The notes: generated by a model not told the origin, from the letters alone. Positions 17,492 to 28,800 are shown, numbered from the stretch's first letter. The stretch: DNA of 64,000 bases from UBA1234 sp964400015 (GCA_964400015.1 CAYNRR010000002.1:108038-172037); one strand, 5' to 3'. Translations and numbers: made by a program.

Positions 17492-18340
17492 TTATTCCTC
17501 AGATTCACCAGGTATATGCAATCCTTTAGCTGTTATTTGTATATCTAACACGTTCATTGCTGTTAATCTATCTATTTCTTTCTTTGCTTTTTCTTTTAAA
17601 TCTTTCATTATTTCGGGCAAATTATGTCCATATTCTAAAACTACTTCGATGTATGCTACCATACCATCTGGATAGTTTTCAATTTTTATTTTTTGAATTT
17701 TATATATTCCAGACACATCTTTACTGATGTACGTAATAATGTCCCTAAGTACATTATCTGAAATTGTGTAATTTCCTAAGTAACTAAATGTTGGTCTTAT
17801 TATTGACTTTTCTGTCATAAAAGGTGTTGTGCCTTTTCCTTTCCATCTAAAAATTTGCAATGGATCTAGCAAATAACCTGAAAAGTCTTTTTTTATTTCA
17901 AATGTAGGTACTGGTATAACATGCTTTCCCTCAGACATTCTAACACTTCTAGCAAGTGCGATTTCTTGTGGCGATGATACATCTTCTATATATACTGTTT
18001 CTGAAACTTCCGGTAAGCCTAAGTTTGTTATAATTTTGTGTATCATGTCGTCCGATGTTCCTAATATCAATATTGCCTCTGGTTTTTTGGCTTCAATCGC
18101 AGCTTTCATTTCTTCAGCTTGGCCATCAAATGAAAACAAAGCACGCTTTACAGCCTCTATTCTTGTGCTTGCCCTTTTAGCAGAAGTACCAGCTACTAAT
18201 TTGTTTTGATGTATCAAAACTGCATCATCAATTATATATTCAATACCTTTAGTTTTAGCAACCATTTGTGCCCTATGGCTTTTGCCTGTGCCACTAGGTC
18301 CAACGAATGCAACTATTTTTATTTCTTTATCTTTTGCCAT
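17492..18340 (-). CDS. P-loop ATPase with Asp23/Gls24-like C-terminus
   Basis: A 282-residue cytoplasmic protein. The N-terminal half is a P-loop NTPase with Walker A GPSGTGKS (residues 14-21), and residues to ~175 complete that fold. The last ~100 residues (TISDNVLRDIITYISKDVSG ... NLPEIMKDLKEKAKKEIDR) match the pattern of Asp23/Gls24 envelope-stress proteins. The fused form occurs in Clostridia, but no function is established. It lies 96 nt after pnp, beyond the pnp terminator, and probably relies on read-through or an unseen promoter. The start has GAGGTG upstream. Confidence 0.78.
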   Translation of the reverse strand: MAKDKEIKIVAFVGPSGTGKSHRAQMVAKTKGIEYIIDDAVLIHQNKLVAGTSAKRASTRIEAVKRALFSFDGQAEEMKAAIEAKKPEAILILGTSDDMIHKIITNLGLPEVSETVYIEDVSSPQEIALARSVRMSEGKHVIPVPTFEIKKDFSGYLLDPLQIFRWKGKGTTPFMTEKSIIRPTFSYLGNYTISDNVLRDIITYISKDVSGIYKIQKIKIENYPDGMVAYIEVVLEYGHNLPEIMKDLKEKAKKEIDRLTAMNVLDIQITAKGLHIPGESEE

Positions 18341-18373
18341 CTTGCACCTCTTTTTTAAAAATAAAAATCATAT

Positions 18374-18418
18374 AAAATTTAAAGGGATAGTAGATAACAC
18401 TTATCTATTACCCCTTTT
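18374..18418 (-). terminator. Terminator after pnp
   Basis: A long imperfect stem (AAAGGG..TAGATAA arm against its complement, loop of three to four bases) lies shortly after the pnp stop, followed by AAATTTTAT on the minus strand. Confidence 0.65.
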
Positions 18419-18436
18419 GTTTTAGCGAATTTTACT

Positions 18437-20530
18437 TTAAACAATTCTCATCATGTTAACTCTGCCTTGGTCATCAATTTCAATAACTTTAACAGCTACT
18501 ACATCGCCAATAGAAACTACGTCTTCTACTTTTTCAACTCTTTCTTTAGCAAGTTTTGATATGTGAATCATACCTTCTTTGCCTGGAGCAACTTCTACAA
18601 AAGCGCCGAAATTCATTATTCTAACAACTTTACCTGTATAAATTTTTCCAACTTCTAATTCCATAGTAATTAACTCTATTGTTTCTTTTGCTTTATTAGC
18701 CATTTCAGCATCATTACCAGCAATAAATACTCTTCCATCATCTTCAATATCTATCTTAACGCCAGTATCTGCAATAATTTTGTTGATAACTTTACCACCA
18801 GAACCAATTACATCTTTAATCTTTTCTGGGTTTATAGTCATTGAAATAATCTTAGGAGCATATTTTGAAATTTCTGTTCTAGGAGCAGATATTGTTTTCA
18901 ACATTACTTCATTTAAAATATACATTCTAGCAACTCTAGTTCTTTCAAATGCTTCTTTAATTATATCGTATGTTAAACCATCAATTTTTATATCTACTTG
19001 AATTGCTGTGATACCGTTTTTTGTACCAGCAACTTTAAAGTCCATATCTCCAAAGAAATCTTCTAATCCTTGGATATCTGTAATCATAACGTATCTGCTT
19101 CTATCATTGTCATCTGTAACAAGACCTGTTGAAATACCTGCAACTGGTTCTTTTATTGGTACACCAGCAGCCATTAGTGATAATGTACTTCCACAAATAC
19201 TGCCTTGCGATGTAGAACCATTTGAAGACAATACTTCTGATACAACTCTTATTGTATATGGGAATTCTTCTTGTGATGGAATTACTGGAACTAATGCTCT
19301 TTCTGCAAGTGCACCATGTCCAATTTCTCTTCTACCAGGTCCTCTTGAAGGTCTTGCTTCACCTACACTATATGGTGGGAAGTTATAGTGATGAATATAT
19401 CTCTTTGAAGTTTCTTCATCTAATCCATCAAGTTCTTGTTCGTCGCCAATTGTTCCAAGTGTAGTTACTGATAATACTTGTGTTTGACCTCTTGTAAATA
19501 AAGCACTACCATGAGTTCTTGGAAGAATATCAATTTCACTGCTTAGTGGTCTAATTTCGTCAATTGCTCTTCCATCAACTCTTTTTTGCTCATTTAAAAT
19601 CATATTTCTAACAGTTTTCTTTTGAAGTTTGTATATTGCCTCTCCAATTTGAGGTTTAATTTCTTCAAATTCTTCTTCACTGTATTTACCTTGTAAGTAT
19701 TCTTCTATTTCAGCTGTAACAGCATCGATATTAGCATCTCTAGTATCTTTATCAACTTCTGTTAAAGCTGTTCTTATTTTTTCACTTGCAAAATCATAAA
19801 TTACATCAAATAAATCTTCATTTACAACACAATGAGTATATTCAAATTTAGGTTTACCTATTTCACTTTGAATGTTTTCGATAAATTCTGCAATTCTTTT
19901 AATTTCTTCATGACCTTTGATAATAGCTTCTAACATAATATCTTCTGGTATTTGATCAGCACCAGCTTCAATCATAGAAACTTTATCTTTTGTTCCTGCA
20001 ACTGTAAGATTTAATCTATTTCTTTCTCTTTGTTCAAGTGTAGGATTTATTACAATTTGATTATCTACATAACCAACGCTTACTGCAGCTGTAGGTCCAT
20101 TAAATGGAATGTCAGAAATTGAAAGAGCTGCTGAAGTACCAATTTGTGCTGCAACTTCTGGTGAACAATCTAAATCTACAGAAAGAACTAATGCATTAAC
20201 ACATACGTCATTTCTTAAATCTTTAGGGAATAATGGTCTAATTGGTCTATCAATTGCTCTAGAAACCAAAATAGCCTTGTCAGAAGGTTTACCTTCTCTC
20301 TTCATAAAACTTCCTGGTATTTTTCCACCAGCATATAATCTTTCTTCATAATCAACTGATAGTGGGAAGAAATCGATTCCTTCTCTAGGCGCTTTAGATG
20401 CTGTAACATTAACTATTACAACTGTATCACCATATCTAACAAGTACACTACCATTTGCAAGACCAGCCATCTTGCCTGTTTCAAGTGTTAGCTTTCTACC
20501 AGCTAAATCCATTGAATAACTTTTAAACAT
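18437..20530 (-). CDS. pnp: Polyribonucleotide nucleotidyltransferase (PNPase)
   Basis: A 3'-5' phosphorolytic exonuclease for mRNA turnover, active as a trimer in the cytoplasm. The 697-residue protein has two RNase PH domains (~1-230 and ~310-540; FTRGQTQVLSVTTLGT in the second), then KH (VIGSGGKVINKII) and a C-terminal S1 domain (GAFVEVAPGKEGMIHIS). The length is normal. The ATG at 20530 has GGAG eight bases upstream. It is downstream of rpsO, the classical rpsO-pnp order, with a terminator and a 97-nt structured RNA in the 195-nt gap. This suggests post-transcriptional control. Confidence 0.97.
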   Translation of the reverse strand: MFKSYSMDLAGRKLTLETGKMAGLANGSVLVRYGDTVVIVNVTASKAPREGIDFFPLSVDYEERLYAGGKIPGSFMKREGKPSDKAILVSRAIDRPIRPLFPKDLRNDVCVNALVLSVDLDCSPEVAAQIGTSAALSISDIPFNGPTAAVSVGYVDNQIVINPTLEQRERNRLNLTVAGTKDKVSMIEAGADQIPEDIMLEAIIKGHEEIKRIAEFIENIQSEIGKPKFEYTHCVVNEDLFDVIYDFASEKIRTALTEVDKDTRDANIDAVTAEIEEYLQGKYSEEEFEEIKPQIGEAIYKLQKKTVRNMILNEQKRVDGRAIDEIRPLSSEIDILPRTHGSALFTRGQTQVLSVTTLGTIGDEQELDGLDEETSKRYIHHYNFPPYSVGEARPSRGPGRREIGHGALAERALVPVIPSQEEFPYTIRVVSEVLSSNGSTSQGSICGSTLSLMAAGVPIKEPVAGISTGLVTDDNDRSRYVMITDIQGLEDFFGDMDFKVAGTKNGITAIQVDIKIDGLTYDIIKEAFERTRVARMYILNEVMLKTISAPRTEISKYAPKIISMTINPEKIKDVIGSGGKVINKIIADTGVKIDIEDDGRVFIAGNDAEMANKAKETIELITMELEVGKIYTGKVVRIMNFGAFVEVAPGKEGMIHISKLAKERVEKVEDVVSIGDVVAVKVIEIDDQGRVNMMRIV

Positions 20531-20573
20531 AATAAACTCCTTTTCAGTGGCTTGTACCACTAATTTAATATTT

Positions 20574-20670
20574 TTAATTCAGGAATTTACCATGTAGCTG
20601 TAGTATCTATGCATCGACTATTAGGTGCACACACATTACACCTACATCGTTAGCAAAATTCCTGAATTAA
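20574..20670 (-). ncRNA. Structured RNA element between rpsO and pnp
   Basis: A 15-bp perfect outer stem (20574-20588 with 20656-20670) closes a ~67-nt region. That region can form inner stems ATGTAG/CTACAT and TAGGTG/CACCTA, giving a branched fold just before the pnp ribosome binding site. In E. coli a long stem at this place is cut by RNase III and allows PNPase to repress itself; the sequence here is unrelated, so only position and shape support the parallel. Confidence 0.55.
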
Positions 20671-20684
20671 ATTTTAGAATAATT

Positions 20685-20720
20685 TGAAAAAGAGGGGTAA
20701 CCACTAATGTTTACCCCCCA
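20685..20720 (-). terminator. Terminator after rpsO
   Basis: A stem of GGGGTAA against TTACCCC (20694-20700 with 20710-20716) is followed by TCTTTTTC on the minus strand. It lies a few bases past the rpsO stop, so pnp must rely on read-through or its own promoter. Confidence 0.75.
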
Positions 20721-20725
20721 TTTAA

Positions 20726-20980
20726 TTATTTTCTTAGACCTAATCTTTCAATTAAAGAACGATATCTTTCAACATCTGTTTTTTCAAGATATTTAAGTAA
20801 TCCTCTTCTTTGTCCAACCATTTTGAATAGACCTCTTCTTGAATGATTGTCTTTTTTATGAACTTTCAAATGCTCTGTTAATTCAGCTATTCTGTATGTT
20901 AATAAAGCAACTTGAACTTCTGGTGAACCAGTGTCACCTTCATGAGTTTGGTATTCTTTAATGATTTGTTCCTTATTCAT
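20726..20980 (-). CDS. rpsO: 30S ribosomal protein S15
   Basis: Small-subunit protein that binds 16S rRNA early in 30S assembly. The 84-residue protein has the full family core HEGDTGSPEVQVALLTYRI and HSRRGLFKMVGQRRGLLKYL. It is five residues shorter at the N-terminus than the usual 89, which is within family range. The ATG has a GGAGGT site at good spacing. It has its own promoter (21072-21100), a structured leader and a terminator. Confidence 0.97.
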   Translation of the reverse strand: MNKEQIIKEYQTHEGDTGSPEVQVALLTYRIAELTEHLKVHKKDNHSRRGLFKMVGQRRGLLKYLEKTDVERYRSLIERLGLRK

Positions 20981-21065
20981 GATATAACCTCCTATCTTTC
21001 AATAATCGCCATTAACTTAGTTTTGTAAGAGGAGATAATTGTTTCTTACTCCCAAGTTAAGGTTC
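20981..21065 (-). promoter_or_regulatory. Probable S15 autoregulatory leader
   Basis: The ~85-nt rpsO leader can pair TAACTT with AAGTTA as an outer stem. Inside it there is a choice between GTAAG/CTTAC and GGAG/CTCC, so alternative folds are possible. S15 is known to repress its own synthesis by binding structured leaders. Assigning this leader to that class is inference. Confidence 0.45.
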
Positions 21066-21071
21066 GGCTTT

Positions 21072-21100
21072 ATTATATACCAGAAAGTAAATAATAGCAA
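21072..21100 (-). promoter_or_regulatory. SigA-type promoter of rpsO
   Basis: On the minus strand TTGCTA and TATAAT are separated by 17 bases, placing the transcript start near 21065. Confidence 0.7.
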
Positions 21101-21123
21101 CAAAAAATTATAAATTCTATCTA

Positions 21124-21909
21124 CTAAAATTCAAATGTATATACTCTGATTGTATTATTGTCTCTTCTAGTAATATCAAGTATTGCTGGGAAATCCACTG
21201 AAGTTTCAACCACAAATGATACTTTTTGAGTTTCATTGGCAGGAATTGTAATATTTTCGTTAATAGCATTGTGTATTCCACCTGTTGTATCTGTCATTTT
21301 TACTTCGTAAATCTCAACTTCCTCATTGTTTGTATTTGTGATTGTCATATCAAAAACACAACGTTCTAAGTCGACTTGATATCCTTGCAAATGGTATGTT
21401 ACGCCTTTTTTAGTTATTTCTTGTTCAATTGTTTTATAATCTAAAAAGGCTTCTGGAACTATATAATAATTTTCATCATCCAATATCAATAACAATTTTA
21501 GTTTCAAATCATTTTTTATTACTACATCAAACGAAAACAAGTTTTGTGTATGTCTTGAGATGGACATATCTTGAATTTCAAAGTTTTCAGTACCAACATC
21601 ATTGATCATTAGCATATAATCTTCTTTAGCTACGTGTTCTCTATACTGTGGCAATAGATAGTTGTACGCTCCATCCAAATCTCCACTATGTATAGTTTGA
21701 ATATATATGTTTATGGCACTTCTTAAAAGATAATTATCACGAACTGTTAAAGATGCTCCTCCAGCATATTCTTGACCAAGCATATCTTCGATATCATGTC
21801 CCATGTCTTCATCTACGAATTTATTAAGCGTATATGTAATAAACAATAATGCAACAATGATTGCTAATAAAAACATATATATTTTCTTTATTTTAGCTTT
21901 TTTATCCAT
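21124..21909 (-). CDS. Membrane-anchored protein, NTF2-like plus beta domain
   Basis: A 261-residue type II membrane protein. It has a cytoplasmic basic start (MDKKAKIKK), one membrane helix (~10-28) and an extracytoplasmic part. Residues ~60-150 look like a small alpha+beta (NTF2-like) domain (HSGDLDGAYNYLLPQYREHV). The C-terminal ~100 residues look like a beta sandwich (FDMTITNTNNEEVEIYEVKM). I know no named family. It shares topology and both domains with the next upstream gene (21927-22799), so the two are probably paralogues, and it sits 17 nt after it. It is the last gene of a three-gene envelope cluster. The start has GGGGG upstream. Confidence 0.72.
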   Translation of the reverse strand: MDKKAKIKKIYMFLLAIIVALLFITYTLNKFVDEDMGHDIEDMLGQEYAGGASLTVRDNYLLRSAINIYIQTIHSGDLDGAYNYLLPQYREHVAKEDYMLMINDVGTENFEIQDMSISRHTQNLFSFDVVIKNDLKLKLLLILDDENYYIVPEAFLDYKTIEQEITKKGVTYHLQGYQVDLERCVFDMTITNTNNEEVEIYEVKMTDTTGGIHNAINENITIPANETQKVSFVVETSVDFPAILDITRRDNNTIRVYTFEF

Positions 21910-21926
21910 ATATATTCCCCCTTGTT

Positions 21927-22799
21927 TTAGTAATCATCTGGTGTTATTAGGCTTATAATCTTAGATATCGTTTCACCGTTTTCTAGTAGCAAATTTATAT
22001 TGATTGATTCATCATTATATATAGAATATTTTTCATCATTAAATGTCAATGAAACAGTAACTGTTTGCCCTGCTGGTAATTCAACCTTTCTTACTTCATC
22101 CGTGTTTTTTACACCACACGAAATACTACCAGATTTAACTAAAATAGTATTGGCAAATGATCCTACCATGTTGTTACTTGTATTATTAGTAGCTTCTATA
22201 ACAAGTGTTTTTGCATCTGCCTTTTTAATTATATATTTTACGTTATAAGTTAAATCTTCATTGTAAATTCTATACGTATTGTCGAATTTTTTTAGTGATT
22301 GAACTTCGTCTAATATAATATAAAAATCATCATTACCTTTTGGAGTTACTAGTATATCTGCTAAGTCTGTTAAGTCTTCTTTTTCTACAAAAACTTCACA
22401 AACATATCTGTCATTAAATAAATAGTATTCATTTAATTTAACGTTTTTAACATCTTTGCCTAGATAATCTTCTACTATCATTTTAAATTCATCAACTGTA
22501 GCAATGTTTAAAGAATCTTTATATTCTGGGTCAACTAATTTAAATAATTCTTCATAATTTTTCTCACTTAAATATGTAACCATTTGATTTAAGAATTCAG
22601 ATATTTTTTGTTCTTCTTTATATGTATCTGATTGCTGATATATTTCTTGTTTTCTGTTATATTCAGCTTGTGCTCTTTTGTTTCTTATAAAAATGGAAAT
22701 ACCACTAATTATATTTTCAATAATTATTAGTCCTAATATAACACCTAATATTATTAAAATCACTTTAACTTGAGGTTTTAACTTTCTTTTATTGTTCAT
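21927..22799 (-). CDS. Membrane-anchored protein, paralogue of 21124-21909
   Basis: A 290-residue type II membrane protein. It has a basic start, one membrane helix (~11-35) and a short helical stalk rich in Gln/Lys/Arg. An NTF2-like segment follows (~62-165; MVTYLSEKNYEELFKLVDPE), then a C-terminal beta domain (VIEATNNTSNNMVGSFANTI and LPAGQTVTVSLTF). No enzyme motif is visible. A strong hairpin separates it from the 2022-residue protein gene upstream. The likely role is as a structural or adaptor partner of that protein at the membrane face; this is inferred from order and topology. GGAGG precedes the ATG. Confidence 0.72.
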   Translation of the reverse strand: MNNKRKLKPQVKVILIILGVILGLIIIENIISGISIFIRNKRAQAEYNRKQEIYQQSDTYKEEQKISEFLNQMVTYLSEKNYEELFKLVDPEYKDSLNIATVDEFKMIVEDYLGKDVKNVKLNEYYLFNDRYVCEVFVEKEDLTDLADILVTPKGNDDFYIILDEVQSLKKFDNTYRIYNEDLTYNVKYIIKKADAKTLVIEATNNTSNNMVGSFANTILVKSGSISCGVKNTDEVRKVELPAGQTVTVSLTFNDEKYSIYNDESININLLLENGETISKIISLITPDDY

Positions 22800-22837
22800 A
22801 AGTTTCCTCCTTTGAATAATAAATATATAAATACACG

Positions 22838-22872
22838 ATATACTGCACTTCGTAATAAAGTGCAGTATATCA
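22838..22872 (-). terminator. Hairpin between the large hydrolase and its neighbours
   Basis: A stem of about 13 bp (ATATACTGCACTT against AAGTGCAGTATAT) follows the stop of the 2022-residue protein. The tail is only weakly T-rich, so it may be an attenuator or RNA stabiliser that sets the level of the two genes behind it. Confidence 0.6.
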
Positions 22873-22878
22873 TTTATA

Positions 22879-25800
22879 TTATTTTAAGTTTTTGATTGTG
22901 TTATAAGCATCTTTTGCGACGTAGTCCATTACACCAATCCAGTAACCTGTTCCAGAGTAACTGTCACTACATCTAACTGCATAACCTCTACTTGCTTGTT
23001 CTGCATAATTTACGCCAACACCTGGATATTTTAAATTTTCCAAACAATCTGGATAGAACTCAACAGATCTTAATGCAGCAATAACATCATCTGTATATGC
23101 TGGTCCCATATTGTACATAAGCGTTGCAGCACCTATCATAGCAAGTTCGTACTTGTCCACACCTGTTGCATCTTCTATTTGTTGGAACACTGTTATATTA
23201 GCATTAACACTAGCTTTTAAATCATCATAATAGCTTTTTCTTATTAAGTTCATCATATTTACTAATATTTCTGCACCTAAAGTTGCGTTAGTTCTTGGGT
23301 TTCTTAAGTATCTCAATATTTGTTCTATATTTTTATTATTTACTTCAACTCCCAATTTCGACGCTGCCATTGAAATTGCTCCTGGAGGTGCAATTTGCAT
23401 TAACCCAACAGCTCTTCTTATAACTTTATCTACACCTCTCGTTGTTACAAAACCATCATCCCATGCGCCTGTGTAGAAGTTTAGTTTTTGTCTTTCTGAG
23501 CAGAATAAGAATGAATCAACAGTTGGTATAAAGCTTGATTCACAGTTTGCTACTGCCATTACAAATGCTGGTCTTAAGCCGGCAACTGTTGCACCAAGTC
23601 TTGCAGCTTCTTTACCAACTTCAGCTGCTGCAGTTGTGCTTCCATATGTTACATATGCATTCCAATATGCTACACCTTGGTGTCCATAGTCGCCAAATGG
23701 TGCTTCTGCTGTTGCATTTCCTCCAAGTTCTCCTTTGCTAAAGAACATTGTTACTAAACTATCATTTATTTTTTCTGATGCCGATATTAAAACTGCTTTT
23801 AATTTTTCATCAAAATCTCCAGACAGATTTAGTGCATCTCCTGGTGCAAAACCTTTCATCTTAAGTGCTTGCTCTAAAGCTAATACATCTCCACTTGCTG
23901 TACCTGCATAACCAAGTGCTCTAGAACCATTATCAACTTGTGCTTGCATTTCCATTGATATTGGGCCTTCATAGAAAGGTACTGCGAAAGCACTATCCAT
24001 ATCAGATAAGTGTGATAATATCCAAGCTGGTGTCTTTAACTTATCTTCACATTTTGTAATATCAAAGAAGTCGTCTTTAGCTGTTACGTTCTTCTTTAGG
24101 AGATATGCTGGCTTCGGATCGTTAGATTGGTTTGCATATTCACGAGAATATGTTGCATCTTCTGGGTCAAGCAATCTCTGATCGTTTAGAGTAGTTATAT
24201 CTTGAATTTTTTCCATATCATCTACTAATGGTTGTAACGGAACATTGTTGCCCCAAATTATTTCTGCATCCTGATAACTTGCATCTGTAATCTTGATTCT
24301 TGTAGAGCCTAAAGAAGATCTTTCATTAAATGTTATTTTCTGTGGCTCGCCATCAACTTTTATACAATTTAGTTCTTCTGCATTATCGCCATCCCCTGAA
24401 GTTACTGTTTGTGAAGAACTTGATATATGACATAAGTAATATTGACTAGAACCAAGTTTTACAATTACAGTTCCATCTCCACTTTCATACATTGATATAC
24501 CATTAGAGTCACCGGCTGGATAACTAATATATTTATCATCTCCACTTTCTATTAAAGTACATGTTTTTAAATAAGTAATACCAGAGTAACTAAACTCTCC
24601 GTTTAATAGTTTGTTCATGCCTTGATTTATAGGATATGTCAATATAGTTCTATATAGTTCCATGTAATCACTTGCTAATATTAGTTCTAAGTCATTGCCT
24701 TCTTCTTGTAATTCTATTAAAGATTCTACTATTTTTTCTTTATTATAGAATGGTGCGAATAAAGGTGCTGTATATTCTGCTGGTGATTTCTTCTTATCAG
24801 TACTATCAACCCACAAATTAAAGTGTAAGTGATATCCCGAACTATTACCTGTAGTACCTTCGTATCCAACTTGAGTACCAGGTCCTATAATATCGTTGAT
24901 TTGTACATTTGGCCATCTGCGCATATGTACATAAGAAGTTTTAGGTAGTCCACTCTCGGAATGAACGACCGAAACTGAAAAACCACTATAACAGTCATAT
25001 TGTGCTCCTGTTACCTTACCAGAGGCAATTGTAACAATTGGTGATTTTACCTTATATTCATTTAACTCGTCCATAACTTCTTGTTCTGCAAGTTTAAAGT
25101 AGTTGCTAGAAGTATCTGTACCTTTTAATGCAGCTACTGCATCAGACAAACTACTTTCTGTAGAATTTTCTGCAAGTATTTTTCTAGCAGTTCTTAACCT
25201 AATCTCATAATCTTTTATGCCATAATCTCCTGCAATTATATTGTTAATTGCAGCTCTTGCAAGCCAGTCAGCTGAGTCATGTCCTTGTAAGATATATCCA
25301 CCATCATCAAACGTTCCACTTAAAGCACCCTGCATAAAGTACGAACGTACATACGACGAGTTATGCGGGAATAGTGCATATACTTTTACCTTATCGCTAT
25401 TTGTATCTTTACACTCTTCATATTCATCATAATTCAAAATCTGCCATTCTATTTCATCTTTTCGGACTTTAACGGTATTTAATTCATCGTCCGTCAATGC
25501 ATCCGGCATACCCGGCATTTCCGCTGCTAAACGTTGTGTCCAGTATGCTTCTTGAGAAATACCTTCTCTAAATTCCCATATTGTATCAGGAACATATAGA
25601 TATGAATATGCGTTTTCTAGAATCGTTAAATCTCCAAAAATACTTCTAGATTCACGAATATATATAATTAGTTTATATAAATCTCTCATATATGCATACG
25701 CCGTTTCATTACCCGAGTTAGCAAATTCTTCCCACTTTAGCATCATAGTTAATACGTCGGCTTCCTTGATACCAGATGTTTTTTTATCTATTCTTGAAAA

Positions 25801-28800
25801 ATAGTCTTTATAATATTTCGTTCTATATGATGGATTTTCCTCGATGTGAAATTTTGCAACACCAAAGTTCAAATAAGAATGTGGAACTACATATCTATAA
25901 TTTGTATAATCGAATGTATTATTGTGAATATCAATAGTATAGTATGCACTCTTTGACCATGATTCAACATCCATAATAATCATTGTTGCAATTCTCTTTT
26001 GTTGTATAGCAAGTGTCATTGATAATACATAGTCATCAATATCATAAATTGCATTATATGGTGCCTCTTGTGTTGAAACAGATGTAAAGTTATTTGCGAT
26101 AGTAAATTTAAGGTTATAATCTTTTGGCTCTACATTTGTTTCCATCAAAGTACCATCTTCTAGCAATATTAGATTTGTTGTTTCACAATTACTTTCATCC
26201 TCTGCAATTCCACCCACTGTTATAGAGTTAATTGCTGTAACTCTTTGGAATTGTGGATCTGTTCCTATGTTTGGTACACTTGGTGCTGGAATAGGAATTT
26301 TTGCCGTAGCACCTCTATTCGCTTTTGCTTCTTCAATACTGCTATATTCTCCCTCAATAGGGTCATAATCTCCATTTTCAAAATCAGTTACATAAATTCT
26401 TTCTAAATATTCTTCTATTAAGTCATATAATTCACTACTTGGAACGTTTTCAGCTCTAAGTACTCCTGTGTATGGATCTTTTGGTCCCTCACCTGTTGCA
26501 TATGTATCTATATTAGTTAAAATTTCATTTATAATTTCTTTAAATTTTGTTGCTATCTTTTCCTTAGTAAGTGAATTATCATCTTTAAATGCTGTAAAGT
26601 CGTAAAAGGCAAGATTTCTATGATATCTTTCATCAAAGAAAGTTAATGGATTAGCCTTTACATCACTACCAGATTTAGTAGTCTTTGTTGGGTACCAGTA
26701 ACCATGATTTATAAATTCACTTTCTTGATATTCAATCTCATAATCTGAAGCTTTTCTTAACGCTTCGATTTCATCCATTATTTTTTCTTCAGCTCTTAAT
26801 ATTACTTGATCTTGTATATATTGAGAAATCGGATCCATTGTCCATGAATCATCGTCACCTCTTGGGCTAACATTATTGGTTGCTTCGTAAGGCACTACTA
26901 TGCTTGCAGTGTCAGTTGCTGTAGCAGCAACTGGAGTATATGTATAGCCAGATACGTACGTTTCCCCTGGTCCAACTGTATTACCATCTGCATCTCGGAA
27001 TGTTTTATACACTGTTATTGTTATTTCTAATTCTCCTGCGTAATTTGCTTCATGATAATCAATTACATCCCAGCCACTGTATTGACTATAAGCATTATAA
27101 CAAGCTGAGCAAGTTGTACTTGGACATACATATAATTTACCATATTCATTTTCTTTCACATGGGCCGTATGAGGTGGATACAATACAATATCTATTCCAT
27201 CATAAGCCGTTGCATAATATGGTTCTGAAGTTATATATGTGTATTGATATTCATAATCAAATGTAACTTTAAAACCAAATCTGTCCATAAAGTATGCATC
27301 TTTTGACAATAAGTCAGTTATAACTGGAACTGTTTTATTTTCTTCATCACCAGTAATTTCTGCTGGAGCTTCTGGCTTTGGAATTATTTTATGTTTGCCG
27401 TTTGGGTCATAAAGTTTAAATACTTCAAATAGGTTTGCTTCAATACCAGCTTGACCAAAATGTATGAAAGTATCATTATTTGTAGTTGCCATATGAACAT
27501 CCTTTGTTTCTTTTAGTGCCTTACCATCTTCTCCTCTTTGTACTGTACCATCTTCTTTATTGTATTTAACTACTTCTTTTGGAAGTTTTTCAATTTCTTC
27601 ATCCTGTTTCCAGCAATAATAATTATATATTTCTTTTATATCAGATAATAACATTTCTATTTCAAATGCACTTTGAGTCATTCCTAAATCTATTGTAGTT
27701 TCCTTACCTTGTGTTTCTGCTGAAGCGTAGTCTGTATCTTTTAAGTAATACCACGCTGTTAAAAGACTTGCTTTTGGTAAATATCTATCAATCATTACTT
27801 GTAATGCTGTTTTATATACTACAGAAGAATACATATTCGTAAAATATAAATTTTGTTCAAAATCTTTGTCTGCAGTAGCCCAAGCATCTGTAGTATATCT
27901 TGGATCTTTGTCTTGGTTATTATCCCACCACTGTGACCATGCTGTTGACTGAGTTATATATGGATTACCAACATTAAGTAATTGGCTTATCTCCATTAAA
28001 TCTACATACTCAATATCTTCTTCATTTATTCTTGCACCACCACTTAAGTCGTCAATTTCTTGGAATTTATCTGCATTACCAACTGTAAAGTAGAAATATT
28101 GTAATTGTTCTTTTAATACTGAAATATATGGTACTAGTGAGCCGCCAGCGTCTGGTTCGTATGGATTGCTCTTGAATTCATACGAAATTGTTGGAGGCAT
28201 TACGTCTGCATTACCACCATATATGATAGAGTCAGTGTCAAACTTAGCATTATCTTTTTCCGGCTTTTTTGGAGCGAACCTTGCCGAATGTTGACCATTT
28301 ATCACCAAATAATCCCAATCTTCTTTTGTTAGTGCTGCAGAATTATAATCTTGTGTTACAGGCAAGTATGGCATATATGCTGGTCCTGTAACTTTTAGGT
28401 TCTCACCACTTGAATTTGTTAAATAATTCTTTTCATCAGCTGAACTACGTACAGTTTCCATATTAGTTGTGGTGACTTTTGAATCATCGTAATCTACACC
28501 ATTATTAGCTGCATAATATTCAGCTGGATATGGACCTAATACTGTATCTTTATAAGCATCCGGATTCTCTGTTGTGTATTTTTCTTGTCCTTCCCATAAA
28601 TATTCGGCAACGTCCATTAGTACAGCATATTCATACGCCATAAATTCTTGCCAGTTCTTTTCAGTAATCATTGAGTCGTAACCTGTATAGCCTAAGCTAG
28701 ATACCAGGTACTCATAATCACCTGCTGTTGAAACACCAGCGTAGTCAACATTTAGCCATTTCCCTAACGCGTGCTCTAGTGTTTTTATTAGTACTAATAG

